NCBI GenBank assembly: GCA_030848705.1
Contig: CM061238.1
Coordinates: 80,934,685-80,998,684 of the forward strand
Length of the DNA stretch: 64,000 bases
DNA from: Heracleum sosnowskyi
Taxonomy: Eukaryota; Streptophyta; Magnoliopsida; Apiales; Apiaceae
Direction of reading: 5' to 3'
Shown here piece by piece: positions 32,659 through 41,975 of the stretch; positions within the stretch are counted from its first letter, which is position 1; each line of letters begins with the position of its first letter. A program made the position numbers and the translations under genes. A model generated the notes under the pieces. The model was not told the origin of the DNA. It worked only from the letters and a program-made list of their open reading frames with translations, and made no database searches.

Positions 32659-35514
32659 CTAGGTTACTAAGCCGCGCTTCGCAGCGGCATTAGAATATAT
32701 TTGTTAAAACAAGAATATTATAATAAAAATTGTGAAATTAATATCTACAAAATTATTTAAATTATCAAATAAAGTATATTCTATAATTAAAACACTTTTT
32801 CTAACAAATTATACTCTTCTTCAAAAAATATCACGGGCAATTACCTGTAAATTAAAGCATCCCTTGATATTTTTGGAAAAGAGTAGATTTTGTTAAAAAA
32901 AGTGTTTTAATGATAAAAGGTAATAAGCTAGTTAGTATTTTTATATTATTTATTATTAATGGTAATATGTTTTAAATTAAACAAAAAGTGTTTTAATCAT
33001 AAAAGTCAATCAGCTAATTACTATTTTAATCAAATTTTGATTTCATTGAAAGTAGTAAAAGCAAAGCAAGTAACAGCTTGTCATGATCAGATTATGTGTC
33101 AATTATATTGTAAACTATAATTTTTGGTAGATGTAAGTTGAACATCAATTGCAGGAATATATTATAGTTTGTAATATTTCAAATCTTAGCAAAATTTCAT
33201 CCTTATTAAAACAAACATAATAATTAAAAATAGCTAAGAAAATGACAGTAATTATCAATCTCAATAGACCTTTAGTGCATATTCAAAATATATTAAAATC
33301 GGACAAGTTATCAATCAATCTTCAAGCTCTTTTGGAACATCATTGTTGTCTAAAGATAATTTATTCACTATCTTATTTGCTGATTTGTCTAGCAATGGTT
33401 CTGCTATATTGTTAAATAGTACAAAAGTTGTATCTCCCGTCTATCCTTAACTTTTTTTTGTATTCTAAACCTGTATAAAAACACAAATCATAGTAAGATT
33501 AATATATGTATAAACAAAATATAAAATAAAATTATTAAATTAATTTCTTACATGATAAGAGGATGGTCAATAATTTCGTTGCAATACTTGCATCTATAAT
33601 GTCCCTCACAAAAGTCCAACTTTGTGGAGTATGTTTTACATCCAGTGTAGTACCAGTTATGAGTATTATCAATCCCAAAAATCTCAGCTCTTACTGTAAC
33701 AATTTGTTCCTATAGTAATATGATTAGAGTATAAATATGATAACAAAAATAACATTGATAATAATTGAGGTCAAGTGCAAGGTACGTAAAATAAATTAGC
33801 TAAACAAAAAATGTGCAAAATTAACCTTTAGGTCTTCACTCCACTTTGCTTCCAGCAATTCCTCGATGTTCATCCTATTAATAAATTTTTTTTCCTCAAG
33901 CGACATTATGGGGAGAGAGTCTCCACTGATTTGCAATTTAGTAGAGAGGTGAGCAAATCTCTCTCTCAGGGATGACACATACGGTGTATCCAGATTTGTA
34001 TAAATTTTACTATTTCTTGTGGTAGAAAAACTAATTGTATCTGCATATAAGAGTAAATAAATGGTTAAAAACTAAAATAAGAATTAAATCAATAATATCA
34101 ATGAAACAAATATTTGTATAATATTTAATGATATTCGTTCAATCGAGATAAGATAGATTTATATATATGCAATTTCTAAAACTATATATTATAAAAAAAA
34201 ACATTAATAAAGATAATTACTTTTAAATTTTTTAATCTGGGTAGATGTGACAATTATTATATAGGGTCCACCATCCTCCTTGTATAAATTTGTATCAACC
34301 ATCTCGGCCAACTTTTCCTACAAAGTTATGATACTAGTGATGGAGTTGTTTAAGAAAAAAATTAGAACAAATTAAATAAGTAAAACAAATAAATTGGGGT
34401 AACCAAAGAAGTAATATAAAATTACAAGAACAATAAAAAACAATTAACATTTATATTAAAATTAATATAATGCATAACTTACTAATTTGTGACAATTTTG
34501 AGATCTCTTTTTTTCCGACCGTCTTTGACAACTTCAATGCCACCCAAGTAGGTCAAGCAGCCCACAATATCTAAATCAACATAAAAAAATAATATTATAA
34601 CATGATAGTTTGAATTACAAGTTATATAATAGTATTACTTATATATTACTCTAATATATTACTGCATCAAAAACCCGAGAGTATGTTGGTGTCATTAATA
34701 CGTGCATCAATCATATCCGGACATATGAACTGAAATCCATGCAGTGATATGTTGACGATGCCTTCTTCCAATCTCTTAGGCAACGTTATGCGTATGAAGA
34801 GAAATTTAGACCCATGTGATAGTGGTCTATATTTCCCTGTACTTGAAACAACTTTCAGATTTTTGATGTTGTACACAGAGCCTTCCTTTAATGAACCGAG
34901 AGACCAGAATCTTCGGCATCGTAGCATGGATCAAATTTTCCTGTCATGCAACATATCTTAGAAAAGTTAATAACATCGTACAATTTGACAAACTAATAAG
35001 TTATAAGTATATTGATTTATTAACTTTTTCATCGATCAAAATCATGTCAAGACTGATCAGTTCTTCAGTATTTGGATAGACAGATTCTCACATTCTACAC
35101 ACTCGTACTCTTATCATCCAGGTATAGCTGCTGTCGTTCAAAACATCCAATATGGTGTAGGCCATAGTTGTATTGATTGTAAATATGGTTGTAAAAATTT
35201 GAAGCTATGTAAAAAAGTTTCGGTGTAGATTTTTTGTTATGAATGACCTTTAATTTATAGGTGTTTGTAAGGTGAATAACATGGAAATCCATTATGTTTA
35301 AAAGTCAAGAAGTATTATAAAAGAAAAGTTCTATCAACTTTGAAAATAATAAAAAAAGTTCTATGAAGTCCTACAAAATCGAAAATAATAAAGGAAGTTG
35401 TAATTATTAAAATTAAAAATTGTGAAAAATTGAGAAAATTAGAAAAATAGAACGGAGCGATTCTAGAGGCGCCACCTCACCGCCCCCGTCTTCTCCTTTA
35501 TATAAGTATATTGA
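32659..35514 (-). mobile_element. Innermost Helitron (2856 bp) carrying RPA-like pseudogene copy 2
   Basis: Left end on the plus strand is A32658|CTAGGTTACTAAGCC. Read in the element's own orientation this is a perfect GCCGC...GCGGC hairpin, 8 nt, then CTAG|T. Right end is TATATTGA 35507-35514 followed by T; in element orientation A|TCAATATACTTATATAAA. Removing it rejoins TATAAGTA with TATTGA, re-creating the terminus of an identical Helitron, so it inserted 6 bp inside the 5' end of a relative. No Rep/helicase coding seen. Confidence 0.7.
33313..35130 (-). pseudogene. RPA70-like pseudogene, copy 2 (more complete)
   Basis: Exon-like blocks in order on the minus strand: ESVNPNTEELISLDMILIDE (about 35087-35030); GSVYNIKNLKVVSSTGKYRP to GFQFICPDMIDARINDTNIL (34927-34667); DIVGCLTYLGGIEVVK-like block (about 34570-34495); LAEMVDTNLYKEDGGPYIII (about 34310-34240); MSLEEKKFINRMNIEELLEA (33978-33820); a zinc-finger block EIFGIDNTHNWYYTGCK ... 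CKYCNE typical of RPA70 domain C (about 33715-33565); FVLFNNIAEPLLDKSANKIV (about 33450-33330). Breaks: the same TGA as copy 1 (35088-35090) and an 8-bp deletion near 35120 that shifts the first block. Confidence 0.75.
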
Positions 35515-35526
35515 TATTGATATTGA

Positions 35527-35950
35527 TTACCCATGATATTTTTGGAAAAAGAGTATATTTTATTAGAAAAAGGTGTTTTATTTATAAAAGGCAAATAATA
35601 AGGACAAATTTTAAAAAGTAACTACCCGTGATTTTTAGAAGTGTTTTAATTATATTAATTGTATTTGTTAAAAAAATACGTTGGCATGTTAAAATAGGTA
35701 AACTTTTTTAAATAATTAAAAACATTAAAATAAGTTTTAAAATAAATAAGTAACGGTTGACCTTGATATTTTTGGAAAATAGAGATTTTAGTGTGAACAA
35801 ATATAAAAGGTAATATATTTTGATTTAAAGATTATTGCCCGTAATATTTTTGAAAGTAATAGATTTTGTTAGAAAAAAGTGTTTTAATTGTAAAAGACAA
35901 TCATTTAGTTACTATTTTTATATTATTTTATTATTTATTAAAGGGTGGTG
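35527..35950 (-). other. Outer Helitron body with diverged internal repeats
   Basis: Contains several copies of CCGTGATATTTTTGGAAA-like phrases. 35600-35830 is homologous to 27880-28110 on the other side of the nested insertions. Non-coding. Confidence 0.6.
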
Positions 35951-35954
35951 TTAA

Positions 35955-36202
35955 CAACAGCCCTTAGGGCTATGGTTAAGAATATTAGAATTTCCAAAAT
36001 CACATGTAAGTTGTCATGAACACACTAATTGGATTTCCATAAATACATTTCTTTTTAAAAATCATTCCCATAAGTGCAATCGATTTCTTGAAAATATGGC
36101 AATCAATATTTTATATTCTTGGAAAGTTTGTGTTACATTAAATTCTTAAACATTGGAAAGTTAAAAGATTTTAATGCTTAAAAACAGCCCTTAGGGCTGT
36201 GG
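35955..36202. mobile_element. MITE of about 248 bp with palindromic ends
   Basis: Inverted termini CAACAGCCCTTAGGGCT and, in reverse complement, CCACAGCCCTAAGGGCT, flanked on both sides by TTAA (35951-35954, 36203-36206), compatible with a TTA/TAA-type target duplication. Each end is itself a palindrome (AGCCCTTAGGGCT). Inserted in the outer Helitron close to its 5' end. Confidence 0.65.
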
Positions 36203-36543
36203 TTAACATTTCCCTTTATTAAATAGAATAAATGACCGAAAACCGAAAACCAAAATTTTCAATGTTTTTATTTTAATAATATACTATAGATAAATAACAC
36301 TTATTCATTTTAACGTATTAATCAACTTTTTTTAAGATACCCACGATTGTTTACTTTAGTCGACAAAGAATACCTCTACGAGGATCTTTTGGGCTTCACG
36401 ACCCACTTATAACCAAGCGAAAATTAAAAAATCTACTAAAATCAAAGCCCAGCCCAACAAACTAAAAAATTCCTTCACGAAAAGGCGGCACAAAAATTTT
36501 GATATCCCGCCTAAATGTTTCATCACATAGGTGGTGGAGTGTC

Positions 36544-36551
36544 TATATATA
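36544..36551 (+). promoter_or_regulatory. TATA box of the HMGB gene
   Basis: TATATATA, 300 bp upstream of the ATG, with a CT-rich leader starting about 50 bp downstream. The nearest Helitron terminus (36290) is about 250 bp upstream of this box. Confidence 0.65.
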
Positions 36552-36656
36552 CATTTTAAACTCTGTTAGTTTGTTACCGCTCTCTGCATTTTGTGTGAAA
36601 TTTTCAATTCAAATTTTCATCTGTCTCCCCCCTATCTTCTTCTCCAAGTTTACTCT

Positions 36657-36664
36657 GTAAGTCA

Positions 36665-36704
<40 letters not shown>

Positions 36705-36831
36705 ACGCTAGTTTTACCACCAAGCTTCATCTGTATGTATAGATTTCATTCATCTCGCTGTTCATTTACACAATCAAGTTACGTTATGTGCATTTAGCTA
36801 CTGTTTGTGACTAACAGCTTTGATTTTCCAG
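36657..36831 (+). other. Probable 5'-UTR intron of the HMGB gene
   Basis: Donor CT|GTAAGT at 36657 and acceptor TTTTCCAG at 36824-36831, 12 bases before the ATG. Leader introns are common in plant HMGB genes. Confidence 0.65.
36666..36703 (+). repeat. (CT)n microsatellite
   Basis: About 19 uninterrupted TC/CT units just inside the putative leader intron; likely length-polymorphic. Confidence 0.95.
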
Positions 36832-36843
36832 GTTGAATTCACA

Positions 36844-38598
36844 ATGAAAGGACTCAAAACTATGATCGAATCTACTACTGTTGACAGTCGGTTAGTATTG
36901 CGACCTGATCTGTTCATTTCGATTTGAATTACATGTATGTCTGTGTGTATACGTTTATAGGATTGTTCGCTCTCTGTTTGTAATGGTGATGTGTTTATTT
37001 CCGTATAAACTGTTTGACTTCTGTTTTCGCACAGTGATTATGTATATTTGTGTTTCTCTGTATGTATTGTCTGATTTCTGTTTGTTACGGTCATATGTAT
37101 GTCAGTTTATATATTTATATGCTGTTTGATATTTGTTTGTAACGGAGATTTCTGTATATTTGTGTTTGTAAAGTTGTGTATCTATGATCTATCTATCTGC
37201 TGCTTGATCTCTTTTTGTAACAGTAATTTGTATATTTTTGAATATAAATTAACGCATACGGATCTCTGTTTGTGATGTTAATTTGTGTATTTTCTATATG
37301 ATGTTTAAACTCTGTTTGTTACGGTGATGTTGATTTACGCGTATTGATATAATTATATAAATATGCTCTGTTTGATGATTTCATCTGTGTTTGTTATGGA
37401 TATATACCTATATACAGTTTGGTGATATGTTAATATGTGTAATTGCATATGTGATTTTTAATCTGAGTTTGTAATGGTGATATCTATGCCCGGTTGATCT
37501 GTTTGTTACAGTATAATGTGAATGTGTAATTATATATGTGATTTTTGATCTGTGTTTGTAAATTGTAATGGTGATATCTACATGATGTTTGATTTACAGT
37601 AATATGATAACGTGTGCAATTGTATGTGTGAATTTTTGATCTGTGTTTGTAATGGTGACAGGCTTGGTGTGAAGCGAAAGACTAAGAAGGAAAAGGCTGC
37701 TAAGGATCCTAACAAGCCTAAGAGGCCTGCAACTGCTTTCTTCATCTTCATGTATGCGATTCTGCAACATTGATTTTTACCTTTCTATTTACTGTTTATT
37801 GATGTATATAATTTGAGTCACATTGGTGCTGCAGGGAGAGTTTCCGAGTGGAGTTCAAAGAAAATCATCCTGGAACTGCTAACCACTCTTTTGCTGCTGT
37901 GAGTAATTGTTTCCTATTGTCATTATTATGACATTCCTGTTTATGTTTGTGGAGATTTATTTGTGATAGATATATGATTTTGTTACTTTTCTTACTCATG
38001 GTATTGTAAACAGATTTCTAAAGCTGGCGGCGAGAAATGGAAGATGATGTCACAGGCAGTATGTATTTTGTTTGTCTCATAGTCATTGTCTATGTTGATC
38101 GACTGTGATGATGTCACAGGCTGTATGTATTTTTGTGTCTGTTTCTTAGTTATAATTGATTGCATAGTTATGTATGTAATTGCATGTCCGTTTCATGTTT
38201 TACTAGCATTTTCAGAACATGTTTTTTTCTATTTATGTGACAATGTGTAGGAGAAAGCTTCATATGTTGCTAAGGCACAGCAGAGGAAGAAGGAATATGA
38301 AAAGAAAATGCAAATCTATGAAAGGGAAAGGGAACAGGTATTTGGTTTGTAATTTGTATTCGTTTCATTTCTTATATATCTGCTCTTGTAGTGTTGAAAA
38401 ATAACACTGGACTGAATTTAGGCTGGGTCTAATGACGAGGGATCTGACAAATCCAAGTCTGAGGTTTATGATGCAGTTGGGAGTAAAGAGGTGTGTAGTG
38501 TAGATATACCTGTTTACATTATGTCGTAACTGCTGCGAGTCCATTGATTTATTTATAATGTGCACATTGCTGTTTCGTAGGATGAAGATGATGCTTGA
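36844..38598 (+). CDS. HMGB: High mobility group B (HMG-box) chromatin protein, 7 coding exons, 139 aa
   Basis: Coding exons 36844-36890, 37662-37751, 37835-37898, 38014-38058, 38251-38337, 38422-38490 and 38581-38598, all with GT-AG introns and an intact frame. HMGB proteins bend DNA in the nucleus and assist nucleosome and transcription-factor assembly. Residues 17-30 are basic (KRKTKKEKAAK). The single HMG box spans about 31-105 (DPNKPKRPATAFFIF, KAGGEKWKMMSQAEK). The short tail is acidic and ends KEDEDDA, with SDKSKSE as a likely casein kinase 2 site. The MKG start and SDKSKSEV tail are most like Arabidopsis HMGB4/HMGB2/3; the exact paralogue is uncertain. The box has about two extra residues in the ENHPGTANHSF loop. 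This is the only convincing host gene in the window. Confidence 0.92.
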
Positions 38599-39950
38599 GG
38601 AATGTGGTGGTGTTAAAGGAAGTCTTGATCTACTTCATTATGTGGATTACTATATAGCTATACGATGTTGCTAGCAGTACAGTTTGCAATTTGTCATGCA
38701 GTCTTAAGTGTTTTTCCCTTATTTCTTAAAACAAGTCTTGAATTCAGTGTGCACAGGAATCTTTCTTATGTAATGATCTATTTTGCTTCTGGCTTTCGTA
38801 TAACAACAATGTTAATGCATTAGTTTTAAGTAAATGGATTGCTTTTTTGAAAGTGGTTGTTATTGTTACCTTCACTTTAATGTTCTGTGGGTTTTGTCTT
38901 GTGCTGCATAATGTTTATTAGCTATGATCTGCAAGTTCTGTGTGACGGTTTCACCATCTTGGTGGTTCAACATTGTTCTGCATGTAGGCTTACTCTTTCT
39001 TCACTTGACTAAAAAAATGTAAAATCCGTACTTAAACGCAGATTGATGTTTTGTTCGAAAAATATGCAAAATATGGATTGAATTATCGTGTCTTAAGAAA
39101 AAAAAGAATCAGGGAAGAATAAAGATTTTTTTTGAATGTGTTCATTCAGTTTTACTATTTTTTTATCATATTTATTTTGACTTTACCCTCCCGGAGTTCA
39201 TTTTCCGGGGAACTCTGTTTAAATTATTCCGGTGGATACATGTGTTGGTTACCTGTTCCTGTTGGGGAATCCTACAATACTTATTGTCTGTTTCTATGCA
39301 TATTAGTTTTTCTTTTAAATGGTGGAAGTTAAAGCTTTCTGCTTTTTTAGAGGCACCAATCTTAGCTTTATTTGCTATATTTTTTTTTGATTTATAAATA
39401 ATCATACGTTCAATAAATACGATTACAAAGGGCACCCCGCCTTCCGTTAGGATGATGGTATAATAAAGAGCCTGTTTGGCAACTCGTTAAAGCCGGGGAC
39501 TTAAAGTCTGATGGTAACAAAATAGTAAGATGCACCATCCACTAGCATAAAGTGACGTAACCTTGCGAGTTTAAGCACATCAAAATATTAATCACGAGTG
39601 TAGTAGCAGCCAGGCAGAAAAAAATGACCATGATCCAGCAGCAGCCAGCGGGATCCAGACAATTAGAAGAGAAAGACAAAATGGGCAGGCATAAGGCATG
39701 ATCTCAACTCTAGGGCCGTTAAACAAGTACAATAACCAAATACTAGCACCTAGCAACAATTAATTAATGCGCCAATACAACATAGACATCAAAACATGAT
39801 CCTTTCAGCAACTGTAATAATAATATCTTTAAATTTTCTCAAAAAATATTCTACAAAATACGTTTTAAATAAAATAATATTTCTAATATAAAATTAAGTT
39901 TTGTTTTGAATTATATATATAAAGTTCTAGATCGTTTAATCAAAAACTAC
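38599..39950 (+). other. HMGB 3' region and intergenic DNA
   Basis: 3' UTR probably runs to about 38830 (T-rich, with ATTAG/TAAG runs). Beyond it I see no gene, no clear repeat and no RNA gene up to the ACTAC target duplication of the gypsy element at 39946-39950. Confidence 0.5.
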
Positions 39951-40478
39951 TGTTATGGATCAAAAAACGTACCTTGTGAATTAAAGGCTAGGGTTTGTGA
40001 GCGTTCAAGCTTTAATGACTGTTCTTGTGTTTCGGGACTAAATCGGTCCTCACAAGATGCCTACGTATCTCTGCTGTATAGAGAATCAAGTTAATAAAAC
40101 GTAGTTCTAGAATGAAGGACGAGGGTCCTTATATAGGCGTCTAGAGCCTAGTATTTATGGTATGTTTAGGAGTCTTAATTGATAAGTCTCGTTATTGATA
40201 ACTGATAAGGAGTATATTACTTGGTATGCAAGTATTATCCTTACCTGATAAGTGTTATGACTCATCATATTATTTGATTGAGATTCTGGATCCTCCTATG
40301 AAGATTTTATTATATTTTGGACTCATTTAACGAGCTGATAATTTTCCTTTATTTATTAATTACGAAATTAATAAATAGTTAGGGTTTCGGGCCTTTTGTC
40401 GGGCCTAATTCTTGGACCAAACTAGGTCTAATTAATATATCATTAATTATCTCTAGGGTTATATTTCAGCCCATATCA
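39951..40478 (-). repeat. 3' LTR of the Tat element
   Basis: 528 bp; element-strand start TGATATGGGC, end CCATAACA. A TATA-like CTATATAAGG lies in element orientation at about 40126-40135. It differs from the other LTR at four sites (for example C/T after CAAAAAA and A/G in GATTGRGATTC). Confidence 0.93.
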
Positions 40479-40494
40479 TTTGCCCCCCAACTCC
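40479..40494 (-). other. Polypurine tract of the Tat element
   Basis: In element orientation AGTTGGGGGGCAAA directly precedes the 3' LTR. Confidence 0.85.
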
Positions 40495-40554
40495 TGGGAA
40501 AATTCCTCAGGATTTTGGCAGGAGTTACTTTGTATTTTTCCCTGAATTTTTCCA

Positions 40555-41350
40555 TTTTTCGAGGCATTTTTTGACCCAAAATCGACCAAAATTAGGTCAT
40601 TTTTTGGCTGGAAATCCAGATCATTTTCGACCAGGATTCCAAGTCAATTTCGACCAGGAATCCAGGTCGAGTTCGACCAGGATCAAGTGCTGAGGTCGAC
40701 AGTGTCGACCAGATATTTCAGTTCAATTTCGAACTGGTTTTTTCGAACAGAAAATGCAGTCTTTTTTCGACCAGAATCTGAGGTCGAAGTTTGATTAGAA
40801 ATAGGTGTTGAGGTCGACGACGTCGACCAGGATCTACAGCTCAATTTCGAACAGGATCGTTCGAACAGGAATTCCTTATGAATTCGACCAGGATTTTCGA
40901 CCAGAACTTCTCAGGCCATTTTCGAACAGAAACGGAGACGAGGTCGACAGCGTCGATTAGAATCCTCAGTTCAATTTCGAACAGGATTGTTCGACCTCAT
41001 ATCTGTTCGTTTTCGACTAGAAAGTCCATGTAGTATTTCGACTAAAAATTCTTCTCAGCTTTTCGAGCTCGATCTGTGTTCTTTCGAATAGGATCTTCGA
41101 CCAGAATTAGTGTGAATTCGACTGCATATGTCGACCTCGAATGATAGTGAGGTCGATGGTTTCGACCAGAAAACACAGGTCAATTTCGACTTCATTTTGT
41201 TGTGAAGTCGTATAGCTCGACTTGGTTTCAGAGCTATTTTTCGATCAGGATTGGTCGAACTCATATTAGTGTCTTTTCGACCTTAAATTTTTATCATAAT
41301 TTCGACCTCAAACCATTGTGACCTTTTAGTTTGTTTTCGATCTCATTTTT
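40555..41350. repeat. TCGA-rich short-motif array in the 3' untranslated region of the Tat element
   Basis: Irregular repetition of TTTCGACCAGRA, TTTCGAACAGGA and GAGGTCGACNNNGTCGACCAG, spaced 15-40 bp. I count about 40 TCGA in roughly 780 bp. It lies upstream of the antisense gene's TATA box and downstream of pol on the element strand. Confidence 0.85.
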
Positions 41351-41616
41351 TCCGACCTTGAATTCTGAATTTGATTTAGAATCTTCTGTGGGCCTAATTC
41401 TTATTAATGGGCTTTGTCCTGTGCCTATCTTTTGGGCCTTGATTTTGAAAATCAATTTGGGCCTTGACCCATACTGGGCTTAATTTTTGTTGGACTTTGA
41501 AACCTTTTAGGCTCACTTTCTGGTCCTTAATCTTACCTTGGGCCTCTATGGGCCTTTTGACTGGTAATAGCCGGTTGGCTTCTCCCTTTACCAGTTAAAC
41601 AACCGGTTACTTTCCT

Positions 41617-41625
41617 TATAAATAA
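41617..41625 (+). promoter_or_regulatory. TATA box of the antisense gene
   Basis: TATAAATAA, about 350 bp upstream of the antisense gene's ATG, followed by a CA-rich start-like region (CTCACTCAACACTTCTCAC). Confidence 0.6.
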
Positions 41626-41654
41626 GTGAAATCTCACTCAACACTTCTCACTAT

Positions 41655-41975
41655 TCACTTTCCAAATTTCTTCTCTCCTCAAGTCTCTTTCTAAATTTCT
41701 GAGTTTCATCTTCTAAGTTATAATCTTCATCAGTTGAAGGTTTTTCTGAGTTTTCTGGGCAGAAATCTCCTTCCCAAGAAGGTTTCTGGGTTTTACTTTT
41801 GAAGATTTGAAGAATTTCTGGAATTTTTCCAGTTTTCTGGGTTTCCACCTTCATCACTTGAAGGTTTTCTGGAGTTGTCTCATTTTTCTGGGTTCTAATC
41901 TTCTTCCCAAGAAGGTTTTCTGAGTTACTTTGAAGATTTGAAGACACTTTCCAGTTTTCTTTGAAGATTTTTGAA
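41655..41975 (+). repeat. Repetitive leader of the antisense gene
   Basis: Imperfect two-fold repeat of about 135 bp built on TTTTCTGGGTTT, CTTCCCAAGAAGG and GAAGATTTGAAGA. The CTTCCCAAGAAGG parts form small hairpins. No long ORF on the sense strand. Confidence 0.6.

Larger units (their letters stand above)
28129..35526 (-). mobile_element. Nested Helitron(s) carrying RPA-like pseudogenes
   Basis: On the plus strand the left end is A28128|CTAGGTTACTAACCCGCGC, which is a Helitron 3' end with hairpin and CTAG in reverse. The right end is GA 35525-35526 followed by T. Without it the host reads AAAGGTAA/TTACCC, which matches the uninterrupted family phrase AAGGTAATTGCCCGTGAT seen in related copies, so these ends are supported. 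The left part contains a duplicated start (28262 repeats 28155 for about 105 bp, lacking its hairpin), and another 5' end, CCTTTATATATGTATATTGA, lies at 29835. More than one element is therefore fused here. Confidence 0.55.
27655..36290 (-). mobile_element. Outer minus-strand Helitron with nested insertions (about 8.6 kb)
   Basis: Read on the minus strand it begins A|TCTATAGTATATTATT (plus-strand GA at 36289-36290, then T) and ends GGTTATAGGCTAG|T (plus-strand A27654, CTAG 27655-27658). Both ends match those of the short Helitron at 63053-63530, so they are one family. Most of the length (28129-35526) consists of later Helitron insertions; the element proper is about 1.2 kb and non-coding. 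It carries copies of a phrase CCGTGATATTTTTGG. No Rep/helicase gene is visible, so it is non-autonomous. Confidence 0.65.

Noticed and set aside
39132..39332. 66-codon ORF downstream of HMGB with hydrophobic start
   Set aside because: No upstream promoter or homologous motif seen; AT-rich chance ORF.
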